Positions 35,728 to 44,721 of a stretch of 64,000 nucleotides of DNA are shown piece after piece. Made by a program: the position numbers and the translations under genes. Source of the DNA: Flavobacteriales bacterium (GTDB lineage: Bacteria > Bacteroidota > Bacteroidia > Flavobacteriales > JASBRU01); NCBI GenBank assembly GCA_030149285.1, contig JASBRU010000008.1, positions 62,001 to 126,000 of the forward strand, given 5' to 3'. Every line of letters starts with the position of its first letter. The stretch's first letter is position 1. Below the pieces are notes generated by a model, which searched no databases, was not told the DNA's origin, and saw only the letters and a list, made by a program, of their open reading frames with translations.

Positions 35728-36798
35728 TTACTCTTTAAACCGCTTGCTCAAATCTACGCGTTTGTGGCTATGGAAAATCTTTTGGTTTTTCTTGCCTTTA
35801 CGGTATTCCTTTTGTTCTTCTTCGCTCATGTGTATAACGCTTATGCACTCCGGTGAGCAACAACCTTCGTGCTCTTTGGCGCAGTTTTCACATTGTATAA
35901 AAAGCAGGTTACAGTCTTTATTGGCACAGTTTACGTGTACATCACAAGGTTCGCCACATTGGTGGCAAGAGCTAATTACCTCGTTAGAAATACGCTCTCC
36001 CAAACGATCATCAAACACAAAGTTTTTCCCTTTAAAAAGGTTGTCTAAGTCTTCAGATTCTATTTGGCGTGCATAATCAATAATGCCGCCATGTAGTTGG
36101 TTTACATCGTTAAAGCCGTGGTGTTTTAAGTAAGCACTGGCTTTCTCACAACGGATACCACCTGTGCAATACAGCAATACTTTTTTATCCTCTTTGCCTT
36201 TTAGTTTTTCTAATACCTCGGGCAACTCATCTCTAAAAGTTTCTGCATCCGGAGTAATAGCTCCTTTAAAATGACCAATTTCGCTTTCGTAGTGATTACG
36301 CATGTCTACTACTATCGGTTCGTCATTTTCTATCGCTTCGTTCCACTCTTTGGCAGTAAGGTGTGTGCCTACATTGGTTACATCAAAAGAGCCATCGTCC
36401 AATCCGTCCGCAACAATTTTGTTACGCACTTTTATAGTTAGCTTTAAAAACGATCTTCCATCATCTTCTACCGCAATTTTTAGCGGAATATTTTGCAACT
36501 CTTTGTGAGTATTTAGGTTCTCAATAAAGGCTTCCCACTTAGGTTCGGGTACATTCATTTGGGCATTAATACCCTCGCGCGCTACATAAATTCTGCCTAA
36601 GCAACCAAGTGCATCCCATTGCTCATATAGTTTGTCTCTAAAAGCTTGTGGGTCTTCTATAATTACATAACGGTATAAGGATACCGTTCTGCGCTTAAAA
36701 GTCTCTGCATCTAAGCGTTTTTGCAATTCTTCTTTTCCGTATTTGTTAGCAAGTCCTTTTTTCTGCTGGTTAGGATCCATATTCTCAATATTTTGCAT
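35728..36798 (-). CDS. trhO: tRNA uridine(34) hydroxylase, rhodanese-type
   Basis: 356 residues from ATG 36798 (ATG 36780 is an alternative, giving 350). The upstream part of the longest frame lies over and before the promoter at 36803 and is not expected to be translated. It has the N-terminal acylphosphatase-like domain [20 protein letters not shown] and [11 protein letters not shown], then a rhodanese domain with the active-site cysteine in [17 protein letters not shown]. The C-terminus is cysteine-rich ([26 protein letters not shown]), suggesting zinc binding. TrhO makes 5-hydroxyuridine at the tRNA wobble position. Confidence 0.9.
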   Translation of the reverse strand: MQNIENMDPNQQKKGLANKYGKEELQKRLDAETFKRRTVSLYRYVIIEDPQAFRDKLYEQWDALGCLGRIYVAREGINAQMNVPEPKWEAFIENLNTHKELQNIPLKIAVEDDGRSFLKLTIKVRNKIVADGLDDGSFDVTNVGTHLTAKEWNEAIENDEPIVVDMRNHYESEIGHFKGAITPDAETFRDELPEVLEKLKGKEDKKVLLYCTGGIRCEKASAYLKHHGFNDVNQLHGGIIDYARQIESEDLDNLFKGKNFVFDDRLGERISNEVISSCHQCGEPCDVHVNCANKDCNLLFIQCENCAKEHEGCCSPECISVIHMSEEEQKEYRKGKKNQKIFHSHKRVDLSKRFKE

Positions 36799-36802
36799 CG
36801 CG

Positions 36803-36810
36803 CAAAGATA
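36803..36810 (-). promoter_or_regulatory. -7 promoter box for trhO
   Basis: TATCTTTG on the minus strand ending 4 bases before ATG 36798. The transcript is probably leaderless. Confidence 0.5.
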
Positions 36811-36992
36811 CAAAAAGTACTTCCAAAGGATATGACATAAATCAGTTACTGGGCTGATATAAAATTTTGTTATTAGATATTTTAATGCATCATTTATTCT
36901 TAAGTTTACTGTATTATTAAAAAACGTCATAACTGTTATAGCAATAAATAAGCCTAGCCTTTAATAAGGCAAGAGCTAAACATAAAGACAAA

Positions 36993-37631
36993 ATGGGTCA
37001 AGTAAAATCTAAGAAAAGAGTAACCGATCATGGGGAGGTCTTTACTCATGAACGTGAAGTGAATGCTATGTTAGATATGGTAAAGCAAGAAACAGAGCGA
37101 ATTGACTCTAGGTTTTTAGAGCCGGCATGTGGCAATGGAAATTTTTTAGCAGAAGTACTTAATAGAAAGTTAGCTGTTGTAAAAGCAAAATATAAAAAAA
37201 GCCAATCGGAGTATGAGCGCTATGCTATTATTGCGGTTTCTAGTATTTACGGGATTGATATTTTAGAAGACAATGCAATAGAATGTCGTGAGCGATTGTT
37301 TGAAATATTTAATATACAATACACAAAACTCTATAAGTCTGAATGTAAAGAAACTTGCCGAAGTTCTGTGAAATTTTTACTGGATAGAAATATACTATGG
37401 GGTGATGCTTTAGATTTTACAAATCCTGAAACTAAAGAACCGATTGTGTTTTCAGAATGGACTGCTATAAATGGTAGTATGCTTAAAAGACGAGATTACA
37501 TTTTTAAGTTTTTGGTAGAGAAAACGCATCAATTTTCTATGTTTAATGATGAAGGGAACCCCGCTGCAATAGATGAGCCTATAAAGGATTACCCGGTAGT
37601 ACATTTTTTAAAACTAGCAGATAATGCCTAA
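36993..37631 (+). CDS. Methyltransferase-like subunit lacking NPPY (R-M-like system gene 1)
   Basis: 212 residues. A Rossmann-type SAM site is clear: RFLEPACGNGNFLAEVL (residues 40-56), followed by a second acidic segment IYGIDILEDNAIECRERL. After GDALDF, where an N6-adenine methylase would normally have NPPY, the sequence is instead PIVFSEWTAINGSMLK, so the catalytic motif is missing. It overlaps the next gene by 8 bp and starts the three-gene block. The likely role is SAM binding or a structural part of a split methylase; this is inference. An imperfect hairpin (GCCTT/AAGGC) lies 23 bp upstream. Confidence 0.75.
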   Translation: MGQVKSKKRVTDHGEVFTHEREVNAMLDMVKQETERIDSRFLEPACGNGNFLAEVLNRKLAVVKAKYKKSQSEYERYAIIAVSSIYGIDILEDNAIECRERLFEIFNIQYTKLYKSECKETCRSSVKFLLDRNILWGDALDFTNPETKEPIVFSEWTAINGSMLKRRDYIFKFLVEKTHQFSMFNDEGNPAAIDEPIKDYPVVHFLKLADNA

Positions 37632-39120
37632 CATAAATTACAATCCGGATGTATTATCATGCCTTGCCAATTTAAGCAATGATGAGGTTTTTACCCCTCC
37701 TAAATTGGTAAACCAAATGTTAGATATGCTCCCGCAAGAGCTGTTTGAAAGTAAAGAAACTACCTTTTTAGATCCGGTTACAAAGTCGGGCGTATTTTTA
37801 AGAGAAATTGCGGCTCGCTTGATTAAAGGATTGGAAAATGAGATTCCCGATCAACAAGATCGCATAAACCACATATTTACAAAACAACTATATGGGATTG
37901 CTATAACAGAGCTAACCTCTCTTATGGCAAGACGGAGTGTATATTGCTCTAAACATGCTAATGGGAAACTTTCAGTATGTACAGAATTTGAGACAGACCA
38001 AGGCAATATTAAATACAATCGTATACAACACACATGGCAAAATGGCAAGTGTACTTACTGCGGAGCAAGCAAAGAAGTGTATGATAGACCAGATGATTTA
38101 GAAACATATGCTTACCAGTTTATACATACTGCTGAGCCCGAAAATATTTTTGATATGAAATTTGATGTAATTATTGGTAATCCCCCTTATCAATTAAGTG
38201 ATGGTGGTCACGGAAGGAGTGCAAGCCCAGTTTATCATAAATTTATAGAACAAGCAAAAAAGTTAAGACCAAGGTATTTAAGTATGATTATACCTGCACG
38301 ATGGTATGCTGGAGGGAAAGGCTTAGATGAGTTTAGAAATGAAATGCTCAATGATAGTAGAGTTAGAAAGTTAGTTGATTTTGAAAATTCAGCACACGTT
38401 TTTCCAGGTGTTGACATTGCTGGTGGTATATGTTACTTTTTATGGGATAGGGATAAGCAAGGTTTGTGTGAGGTAATTAATCATTATGAGGGTAAACAGG
38501 TTTCATCTGAACGAGTATTAAATGAGTATAATATTTTTATAAGACATAGTAAGGCTATTCCAATTATTAAAAAGGTAATCGAAGCTGAAAACCCGAAGAG
38601 CTTTTTAAATAAAAGGATCTCATCAAGAAAGCCATTTAATTTGCCTACAAACTATGAGCCACAAAAGACGGGTATTCCTTGTTACTTTACTCAGAAAATT
38701 GGTCTTGGATATGCAAATGAAGAGGATGTAAGCGATAAATTAAACCTGAAGGATAAATGGAAGTTAATAATACCCCCTGCTCCAATAGCAGGTCAGACAG
38801 ATTTTTCAAAGCCAGTTGGTTTTTACTATGATGGCAACATCAAAGTAATTCAACCAGGTGAAGTATGTACTGAGTCATGGCTTGTGGCTTGTGCTTTTTC
38901 GTCCAAGGAAGAGGTTGAGTCTTTTGCTAAATACCTATTAACTAAAATAGTTCGATTTTTACTTCTTCAAACGGTTGTTTCACAACACGTTACGAGAGAG
39001 AAATTTGAGTTTATACCAGACTTGGAAGTGTATAATCAAGAGTTTACAGATGATATTTTAAAGCAGAGGTGGCATATAACCGATGATGAGTGGGAATTTA
39101 TTGACTCAAGAATTAAATAA
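37624..39120 (+). CDS. Eco57I-type DNA methyltransferase/specificity subunit (R-M-like system gene 2)
   Basis: 498 residues. It has the N6-adenine methylase catalytic motif FDVIIGNPPYQ (NPPY, residues 186-189), but its SAM motif is degenerate: FLDPVTKSGVFLRE (48-61) lacks the usual GxG. A cysteine cluster at 108, 119, 143 and 146 with CTYCG suggests a zinc ribbon. The following region PRYLSMIIPARWYAGGKGL and the C-terminus look like a target-recognition part. It overlaps gene 1 by 8 bp, and gene 3 starts 2 bp after its stop. With gene 1 it probably forms a modification subunit. Confidence 0.82.
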   Translation: MPNINYNPDVLSCLANLSNDEVFTPPKLVNQMLDMLPQELFESKETTFLDPVTKSGVFLREIAARLIKGLENEIPDQQDRINHIFTKQLYGIAITELTSLMARRSVYCSKHANGKLSVCTEFETDQGNIKYNRIQHTWQNGKCTYCGASKEVYDRPDDLETYAYQFIHTAEPENIFDMKFDVIIGNPPYQLSDGGHGRSASPVYHKFIEQAKKLRPRYLSMIIPARWYAGGKGLDEFRNEMLNDSRVRKLVDFENSAHVFPGVDIAGGICYFLWDRDKQGLCEVINHYEGKQVSSERVLNEYNIFIRHSKAIPIIKKVIEAENPKSFLNKRISSRKPFNLPTNYEPQKTGIPCYFTQKIGLGYANEEDVSDKLNLKDKWKLIIPPAPIAGQTDFSKPVGFYYDGNIKVIQPGEVCTESWLVACAFSSKEEVESFAKYLLTKIVRFLLLQTVVSQHVTREKFEFIPDLEVYNQEFTDDILKQRWHITDDEWEFIDSRIK

Positions 39121-39122
39121 TT

Positions 39123-41624
39123 ATGAGTCAAAATTTCTTCCCAAAAAAATCAGAGGTAACACCTACCATTTATGCATATAAGCTACCTAATGATGCTTCA
39201 AGAAGCGGGCAGTTAAAAATTGGATATACCAGTAGAACAGCACAAGAGCGCATAAGAGAGCAAATAGGTGCCACAAGGTCAGAATACATTATTGTGTTGG
39301 AAGAAAATGCTATGCGCAATGATGGCTCTAGTTTTACTGACTATGACGTGCATAAATACCTGAGAGATAGAGGGGTTTTGAATACAGATGGAGAGTGGTT
39401 TGAATGTACTAAAGAAAACTTAAAGGCAGCACTTGTTGCAATAAAAAACAATGAGCTAAATGAAGAGAATCGTTCGCAAGACTTTGCTATGCGGCCAGAG
39501 CAAATCGCTGCCATAGAAAAAGCTTCGGCTTATTTTGAGGATTATAAAAAGGAAAACCCCGATAAATCTCCACGTTTTTTATGGAACGCTAAAATGCGTT
39601 TTGGCAAAACCTTTGCAACCTATCAATTGGCTAAAAAAATGGGTTGGACAAAAATTTTGGTTCTTACCTTTAAACCTGCAGTACAAAGTGCGTGGCAAGA
39701 GGATCTAATGACTCATGTAGATTTTAAGGGGTGGCAGTTTATTAGCAAAAATGGGCTTTCGTATGAAAATATTGACCTAGATAAACCCTATGTATGTTTT
39801 GGTTCTTTTCAAGATTATTTGGGGAAAAACCCATCCACAGGGGGTATTAAGGTCAAAAATGAATGGGTACATGCTACTCAATGGGACTGTGTGGTTTTTG
39901 ATGAGTACCACTATGGTGCATGGCGAGAGAATGCGAAAGATCTTTTTGAATCAGAAGATGTTAAGGAAGCTAAATTTAATGAGGGAGAGGGAATAGACTA
40001 CTTTGATGAAGAAGAAATTCCTATTACTACAAATGGTTTTTTATACCTTTCAGGGACACCATTTAGAGCAATAGCATCTGGTGAGTTTATAGAAGAGCAA
40101 ATTTTCAATTGGACATACTCTGATGAGCAAAAAGCCAAAGAAGAATGGGAAGGTGAAAACAATCCATATGAGAGTTTGCCAAGGATGGTTTTACTTACTT
40201 ATCAAATGCCACCTGAGATAAAAGAAATAGCTCAAGGCGGTGAGTATAATGAGTTTGATTTGAATGTGTTTTTTGAGGCAACCGGTGATGGAGAGGGCGC
40301 ATGTTTTAGAATGGAGGATTATGTTCAAAAATGGTTAGACCTTATTAGGGGTAGTTTTTCAGCAACTACATTGGCTAATTTAAAAAGTGGAGGAAAACCA
40401 GCTATGCCCTTTTCTGATTCAAGATTGTTAAGTGTTCTAAATCACACGTTTTGGTTTTTGCCATCAGTAGCTTCATGTATTGCCATGAAAAACTTAATGC
40501 AAAAACCTAATAATACATTTTACCATGATTACGAAGTAATCGTTGCTGCAGGTGCGCAGGCAGGGATTGGTGTTGACGCCTTACCACCGGTATTAGATAA
40601 AATGGGTAATCCACTAGAGACAAAAACTATTACGCTTTCATGTGGAAAGCTCACAACAGGTGTTTCAGTAAAGCCATGGACAGGTATTTTTATGCTTCGC
40701 AACTCCTCTAGCCCAGAAACTTATTTTCAGGCAGCATTTAGAGTTCAAACACCTTGGGCAATTAATAACCCTGATGGGGAGTCTCCAAATAAGACTGAAA
40801 TAATAAAAAAAGAATGTTATGTTTTTGATTTTGCACCCAATAGGGCTTTAAGCCAAGTTGCAGATTATGCCTGTCGATTAAATGTAAACGAAGCTAACCC
40901 AGAAGCAAATGTTGCTGAGTTTATAAACTTTTTACCTGTATTGGCGTATGATGGTTTTGGAATGAGGCAGGTAGACGCTGCCGGAGTTCTTGATATGGCC
41001 TTGAGTGGCACAACGGCAACTTTACTCGCTCGAAGGTGGGAGTCAGCTTTGCTTGTAAATGTTGATAACGGAACTCTTGAAAAAATTAAGAATTGTGAGG
41101 ATGCCTTAAATGCTTTAATGAGTATTGAAGAATTTAGATCTTTAAATCAAGATATTGAGACTATAATTAATAAGTCTGAAGCTGTAAAAAAGGCTAAAAA
41201 GGATGCGAATGACTCTGAGATTACCAATAAAAAAAAGAGAGAGCTATCTAAAGAAGAAAAAGAATACAAGAGTCTTAGGAAACAAATTCAGGATAAACTT
41301 ATAAAGTTTGCAACCCGTATTCCGATTTTCATGTATTTAACAGACTATAGAGAGCGCAGTTTAAAGGATGTTATTACCCAACTTGAACCTGCTTTGTTTA
41401 AAAAAGTAACGGGTCTTTCTATCTCAGATTTTGAATTGTTAGTTAGCCTTGATGTATTTAATAGCTCTATCATGAATGATGCTGTATATAAGTTTAAGAG
41501 GTATGAAGATGCAAGTCTAGAATATACGGGTCTTAATAGACATATAAACGATGAGAATGTAGGAGGTTATGATACAGTAATTAGTAGTGATGATTATAAT
41601 GAAATCTTTGTAAATAAAGATTAG
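39123..41624 (+). CDS. GIY-YIG/T5orf172-like and SF2 helicase protein (R-M-like system gene 3)
   Basis: 833 residues. The N-terminus (about 15-105) resembles the T5orf172/GIY-YIG domain: YAYK, then KIGYT (32-36), an arginine helix and DVHKYLRDRGV, with an Asp73 where the catalytic Glu is usual. An SF2 helicase follows: Walker A NAKMRFGKT (155-163), DEYH (260-263), LSGTPFR (309-315) and the sixth motif QAAFRVQ (536-542). A long Lys/Glu-rich helical region (about 690-735) precedes the end. It would translocate on DNA and possibly cleave it, the restriction arm of a type I-like or type III-like system. No separate specificity subunit follows. Confidence 0.85.
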   Translation: MSQNFFPKKSEVTPTIYAYKLPNDASRSGQLKIGYTSRTAQERIREQIGATRSEYIIVLEENAMRNDGSSFTDYDVHKYLRDRGVLNTDGEWFECTKENLKAALVAIKNNELNEENRSQDFAMRPEQIAAIEKASAYFEDYKKENPDKSPRFLWNAKMRFGKTFATYQLAKKMGWTKILVLTFKPAVQSAWQEDLMTHVDFKGWQFISKNGLSYENIDLDKPYVCFGSFQDYLGKNPSTGGIKVKNEWVHATQWDCVVFDEYHYGAWRENAKDLFESEDVKEAKFNEGEGIDYFDEEEIPITTNGFLYLSGTPFRAIASGEFIEEQIFNWTYSDEQKAKEEWEGENNPYESLPRMVLLTYQMPPEIKEIAQGGEYNEFDLNVFFEATGDGEGACFRMEDYVQKWLDLIRGSFSATTLANLKSGGKPAMPFSDSRLLSVLNHTFWFLPSVASCIAMKNLMQKPNNTFYHDYEVIVAAGAQAGIGVDALPPVLDKMGNPLETKTITLSCGKLTTGVSVKPWTGIFMLRNSSSPETYFQAAFRVQTPWAINNPDGESPNKTEIIKKECYVFDFAPNRALSQVADYACRLNVNEANPEANVAEFINFLPVLAYDGFGMRQVDAAGVLDMALSGTTATLLARRWESALLVNVDNGTLEKIKNCEDALNALMSIEEFRSLNQDIETIINKSEAVKKAKKDANDSEITNKKKRELSKEEKEYKSLRKQIQDKLIKFATRIPIFMYLTDYRERSLKDVITQLEPALFKKVTGLSISDFELLVSLDVFNSSIMNDAVYKFKRYEDASLEYTGLNRHINDENVGGYDTVISSDDYNEIFVNKD

Positions 41625-41653
41625 TTTGTTCAAATGGGTTAAGCTGCAAGCTT

Positions 41654-41661
41654 TATATTTG
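41654..41661 (+). promoter_or_regulatory. -7 promoter box for tdh
   Basis: TATATTTG, 24 bases before the ATG at 41686. It marks the point where housekeeping transcription resumes after the R-M-like locus. Confidence 0.5.
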
Positions 41662-41685
41662 TATCCTGATTAAACGAAATCGAAA

Positions 41686-42642
41686 ATGAAAGAGACAGTA
41701 CTGGTAATAGGAGCATCGGGTCAAATAGGTACCGAATTGGTAATGCGCTTACGCGAGATTTATGGCGATAGCCATGTGATAGCATCGGATATAAAAGATG
41801 CCGCTGAGGTGGTAATGCAATCGGGCCCTTTTGAAAACCTAGATGCTATGGATGGCAGTCGTTTAACAGAAATTGTAAAACAGTACAAGGTTACTCAGGT
41901 ATATTTATTGGCGGCTATGCTTTCTGCTACTGCAGAACAGCACAGAGATTTTGCATGGAAGCTGAACATGGAAAGCCTTTTTCATGTACTGAATTTAGCA
42001 AAAGACGGCATCATTAAAAAAGTATATTGGCCTAGCTCTATTGCGGTTTTCGGACCTACTACTCCCAGACAAAATACACCACAGTTTACCGTAATGGAAC
42101 CGGATACTGTATATGGTATTAGTAAACAAGCAGGTGAGCGTTGGTGTGAGTATTACAACAAGAAATTTAATGTGGATGTGCGCAGTATTCGTTACCCGGG
42201 ATTAATTGGCTGGAAAGCCGCACCGGGTGGTGGTACTACAGATTATGCAGTGCATATCTATCACGAAGCGTTGAAACACGGTAAGTACGAGTCTTTTTTA
42301 GGACCCGAAACTACCTTGCCAATGATGTATATGCCCGATGCTATTAGAGCAACAGTTGACTTGATGGAAACGGCTTCCGAAAACGTAAAAATTCGTTCAT
42401 CATATAATGTAGCAGGTTTTAGTTTCAATCCGGAGGATATTGCCGCTGAGGTGAAAAAACACATCCCAGAATTTGAAATTAGCTATGCGCCCGATTACCG
42501 CCAACAAATTGCTAATAGCTGGCCACAAAGTATAGATGACAGTCATGCGCGTTCAGATTGGGGCTGGGCTCATCAATACGATTTAGCAGATATGACCAAC
42601 GACATGCTACTAAATTTACGTAAGCAATTACAAGTAAGTTAA
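41686..42642 (+). CDS. tdh: L-threonine 3-dehydrogenase, SDR type
   Basis: 318 residues of the short-chain (epimerase-like) threonine dehydrogenase family. The NAD site GASGQIG is at residues 9-15, the active-site region has SSIAVFGPTTPR, and the catalytic pair is YGISK (Tyr143, Lys147). The segment PGLIGWKAAPGGGTTDYAV is typical of this family. The enzyme oxidises threonine to 2-amino-3-ketobutyrate. It lies 13 bp upstream of the HTTM-type gene, on the same strand. It has a consensus -7 box 24 bases upstream. Confidence 0.9.
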   Translation: MKETVLVIGASGQIGTELVMRLREIYGDSHVIASDIKDAAEVVMQSGPFENLDAMDGSRLTEIVKQYKVTQVYLLAAMLSATAEQHRDFAWKLNMESLFHVLNLAKDGIIKKVYWPSSIAVFGPTTPRQNTPQFTVMEPDTVYGISKQAGERWCEYYNKKFNVDVRSIRYPGLIGWKAAPGGGTTDYAVHIYHEALKHGKYESFLGPETTLPMMYMPDAIRATVDLMETASENVKIRSSYNVAGFSFNPEDIAAEVKKHIPEFEISYAPDYRQQIANSWPQSIDDSHARSDWGWAHQYDLADMTNDMLLNLRKQLQVS

Positions 42643-42655
42643 AACCTAAACCTAA

Positions 42656-43984
42656 ATGAGAAATTTCCTGTTTAAACCCACTGACATTGCATCGCTGGTT
42701 TATTTCAGGATTGCCGCAGGTTTGTTCTTGGCTTTTGAGCAAATCAATCAGTTTTTAAATGAAGATTTTTGGGAGTACATCACACCCAAAATGCATTTCT
42801 CGTATTATTTCTTCGATTGGCTACAGCCTTATCCGGCTTGGGGGATGTATGCTGTGTTTATTATTACCATACTAGCGGGTATAATGGTGGCTGCCGGTGC
42901 TTTTTATAGAGTGTCTGCAACCGTATTGTTCTTAGGTTATGCACATATTTTTTTAATGGAAAAGGCAGAGTACATCAATCATGCGTATTTGTACATGATG
43001 ATTGCCTTTTTTATGATTTTTATGCCGGCACACAAAGCCATGTCGGTTGATGTTAAACGAAAGCCCGAAATCAAAAAATCTGTAGTGCCCGCCGTTTCTC
43101 TATACCTATTAATAGGGATGATGAGCATTGTCTATTTTTATGCAGGTATAGCCAAGCTCCATACCGATTGGTGGGAGGCAGGGGCCTTAAAACAATGGTT
43201 GCCTTACAAAGGAGATAGACCTTTGATAGGTAGTTTATTGACTAAAGAATGGGCGCCAAAGTTTATGTCGGTTAGTGGTTTGTTCTTCGATTTATTGATT
43301 GTTCCGATACTATTAATTAGAAAAATTAGACCGATTGGTCTAATCATGGCTATATGTTTCCATATGCTGAATGTATTAACCTACGGATTGGCAACATTCC
43401 CATGGTTTTCTTTAATGATGACCACTTTATATTTCTCGCCTTCATGGCCCAGAAAAATGCCCATCTTTAAAAAACATTTGCCCGAATATGAAATAGAATC
43501 GTACCAAGCCCCTAGTTTAAAGCTACAAAACAGATTAACATGGGTAGTATCTGTATTTTTTGTTGTTCAGTTGCTCATTCCGTTTAGGCATTACTTATAT
43601 CCCGGCAATGTAAACTGGACAGAAGAAGGGCATCAATTCTCATGGCGAATGATGCTAAGGGCAAAATCGGGTAGTATAGAGTTTAAGGTATTTGTAGATG
43701 GGAAACCAAGAGCCATATACGTAGACCCTGTAAATGAATCTATACTTACATGGCATCAGTATAATCGTTTAATTGGTGATCCGGATTTAATGGTGCAGTT
43801 TGCCCATGACCTAAAAGAAGATTATGAAGCTAAAGGACATACCGTAGATAAGGTTACTGCAATCACATCATTAAGCTTAAATGGTAAACCATGGCAAACT
43901 ATAGTACCACCCGATTTAGATTTATCTAAAGAAGAAAGACGTCTTGGGCATTACCCATGGATAATTCCTTTAAAGGGAGAGTAA
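42656..43984 (+). CDS. HTTM-domain vitamin-K-dependent gamma-carboxylase-like protein
   Basis: 442 residues. The first about 300 residues carry several transmembrane helices in the HTTM arrangement, including IYFYAGIAKLHTDWWEAG-type sequence near residue 165. The C-terminal part has VNWTEEGHQFSWRMMLRAKSG, close to the vitamin-K-dependent carboxylase pattern. The homologous eukaryotic enzyme carboxylates glutamate using reduced vitamin K; in bacteria the activity is uncertain, and many such proteins keep only the HTTM fold. It shares the tdh transcript (13-bp gap) and ends immediately against the convergent gene at 43985. Confidence 0.8.
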   Translation: MRNFLFKPTDIASLVYFRIAAGLFLAFEQINQFLNEDFWEYITPKMHFSYYFFDWLQPYPAWGMYAVFIITILAGIMVAAGAFYRVSATVLFLGYAHIFLMEKAEYINHAYLYMMIAFFMIFMPAHKAMSVDVKRKPEIKKSVVPAVSLYLLIGMMSIVYFYAGIAKLHTDWWEAGALKQWLPYKGDRPLIGSLLTKEWAPKFMSVSGLFFDLLIVPILLIRKIRPIGLIMAICFHMLNVLTYGLATFPWFSLMMTTLYFSPSWPRKMPIFKKHLPEYEIESYQAPSLKLQNRLTWVVSVFFVVQLLIPFRHYLYPGNVNWTEEGHQFSWRMMLRAKSGSIEFKVFVDGKPRAIYVDPVNESILTWHQYNRLIGDPDLMVQFAHDLKEDYEAKGHTVDKVTAITSLSLNGKPWQTIVPPDLDLSKEERRLGHYPWIIPLKGE

Positions 43985-44707
43985 TTACTTCAATTCAATT
44001 ATGCTATTGGGCATGTATTCGTATACATATACTTTATCAAAGTCTAAATCATCATCTATTATAACGTTATCAAAAATATGACTGGAAGATTTATGGCCAT
44101 AATATGAAATTAGTAACAGCCATTTTTCATCGACTTTTTTTTGATATTTCGGTATTAACGCTTCTTTAGTGCGTATTTTTTTAATTAGCCATTCAGTATC
44201 AATCTCTTCTCTTTTATGGCAACCAATACTTTGCCAATTACAAAAGTTATGTTCATTAGAGATTATAATATTACTTACGGCTTTGATTCCAATATCAAAC
44301 GTTTTCTCAACTCTAAATTTAAAGTCAGAAATATTATTGTAGACCTTACATACTAGGTCAAATATTTGATTAGCTATTTCATTTACCTCAGTACCTTTTT
44401 TTGGTATTTCGTATTCAATAAATGTTATGTATACTGTAAGATTAGCATTTTGGTACAGTGATTTAAATTGAGTTTTTGCATATTCAATGATTTTTTCATG
44501 AATAGCTTCTCGTTTTTTTTGGTGGAAGTCAATTATATCAGTCATTTCAAGACTGATTAATTTATCATTTACTTTAGATTGAAATAAAGAAATATAAAAG
44601 TCTGGGGTTTCACTTTCTTTTATATCTATTGCTGGAACTTCTAGGGATGAAATAAACTTAATTAGTTTATGTTTTTCTAAAGCTTTTTTTTGTTTATAAT
44701 CACTCAT
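43985..44707 (-). CDS. Orphan protein with PD-(D/E)XK-like pattern
   Basis: 240 residues, AT-rich and with a different codon look than its neighbours. A strand pair TPDFYISLF (Asp36) and ISLEMTD (Glu54-x-Thr56) resembles the PD-...-ExK core of nuclease-fold proteins, with Thr in place of Lys. The N-terminus is basic and helical (DYKQKKALEKHKLIKF), and there are two Cys (CNWQSIGC) around residue 165. No family is recognised with confidence. It directly abuts the end of the HTTM gene and stands alone, which suggests a recently acquired single gene. Confidence 0.5.
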   Translation of the reverse strand: MSDYKQKKALEKHKLIKFISSLEVPAIDIKESETPDFYISLFQSKVNDKLISLEMTDIIDFHQKKREAIHEKIIEYAKTQFKSLYQNANLTVYITFIEYEIPKKGTEVNEIANQIFDLVCKVYNNISDFKFRVEKTFDIGIKAVSNIIISNEHNFCNWQSIGCHKREEIDTEWLIKKIRTKEALIPKYQKKVDEKWLLLISYYGHKSSSHIFDNVIIDDDLDFDKVYVYEYMPNSIIELK

Positions 44708-44721
44708 AATAAAATCAGCAA

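Noticed and set aside
36799-36930. 44-codon N-terminal extension of trhO
   Set aside because: It crosses the promoter box at 36803-36810 and has no similarity to the family.
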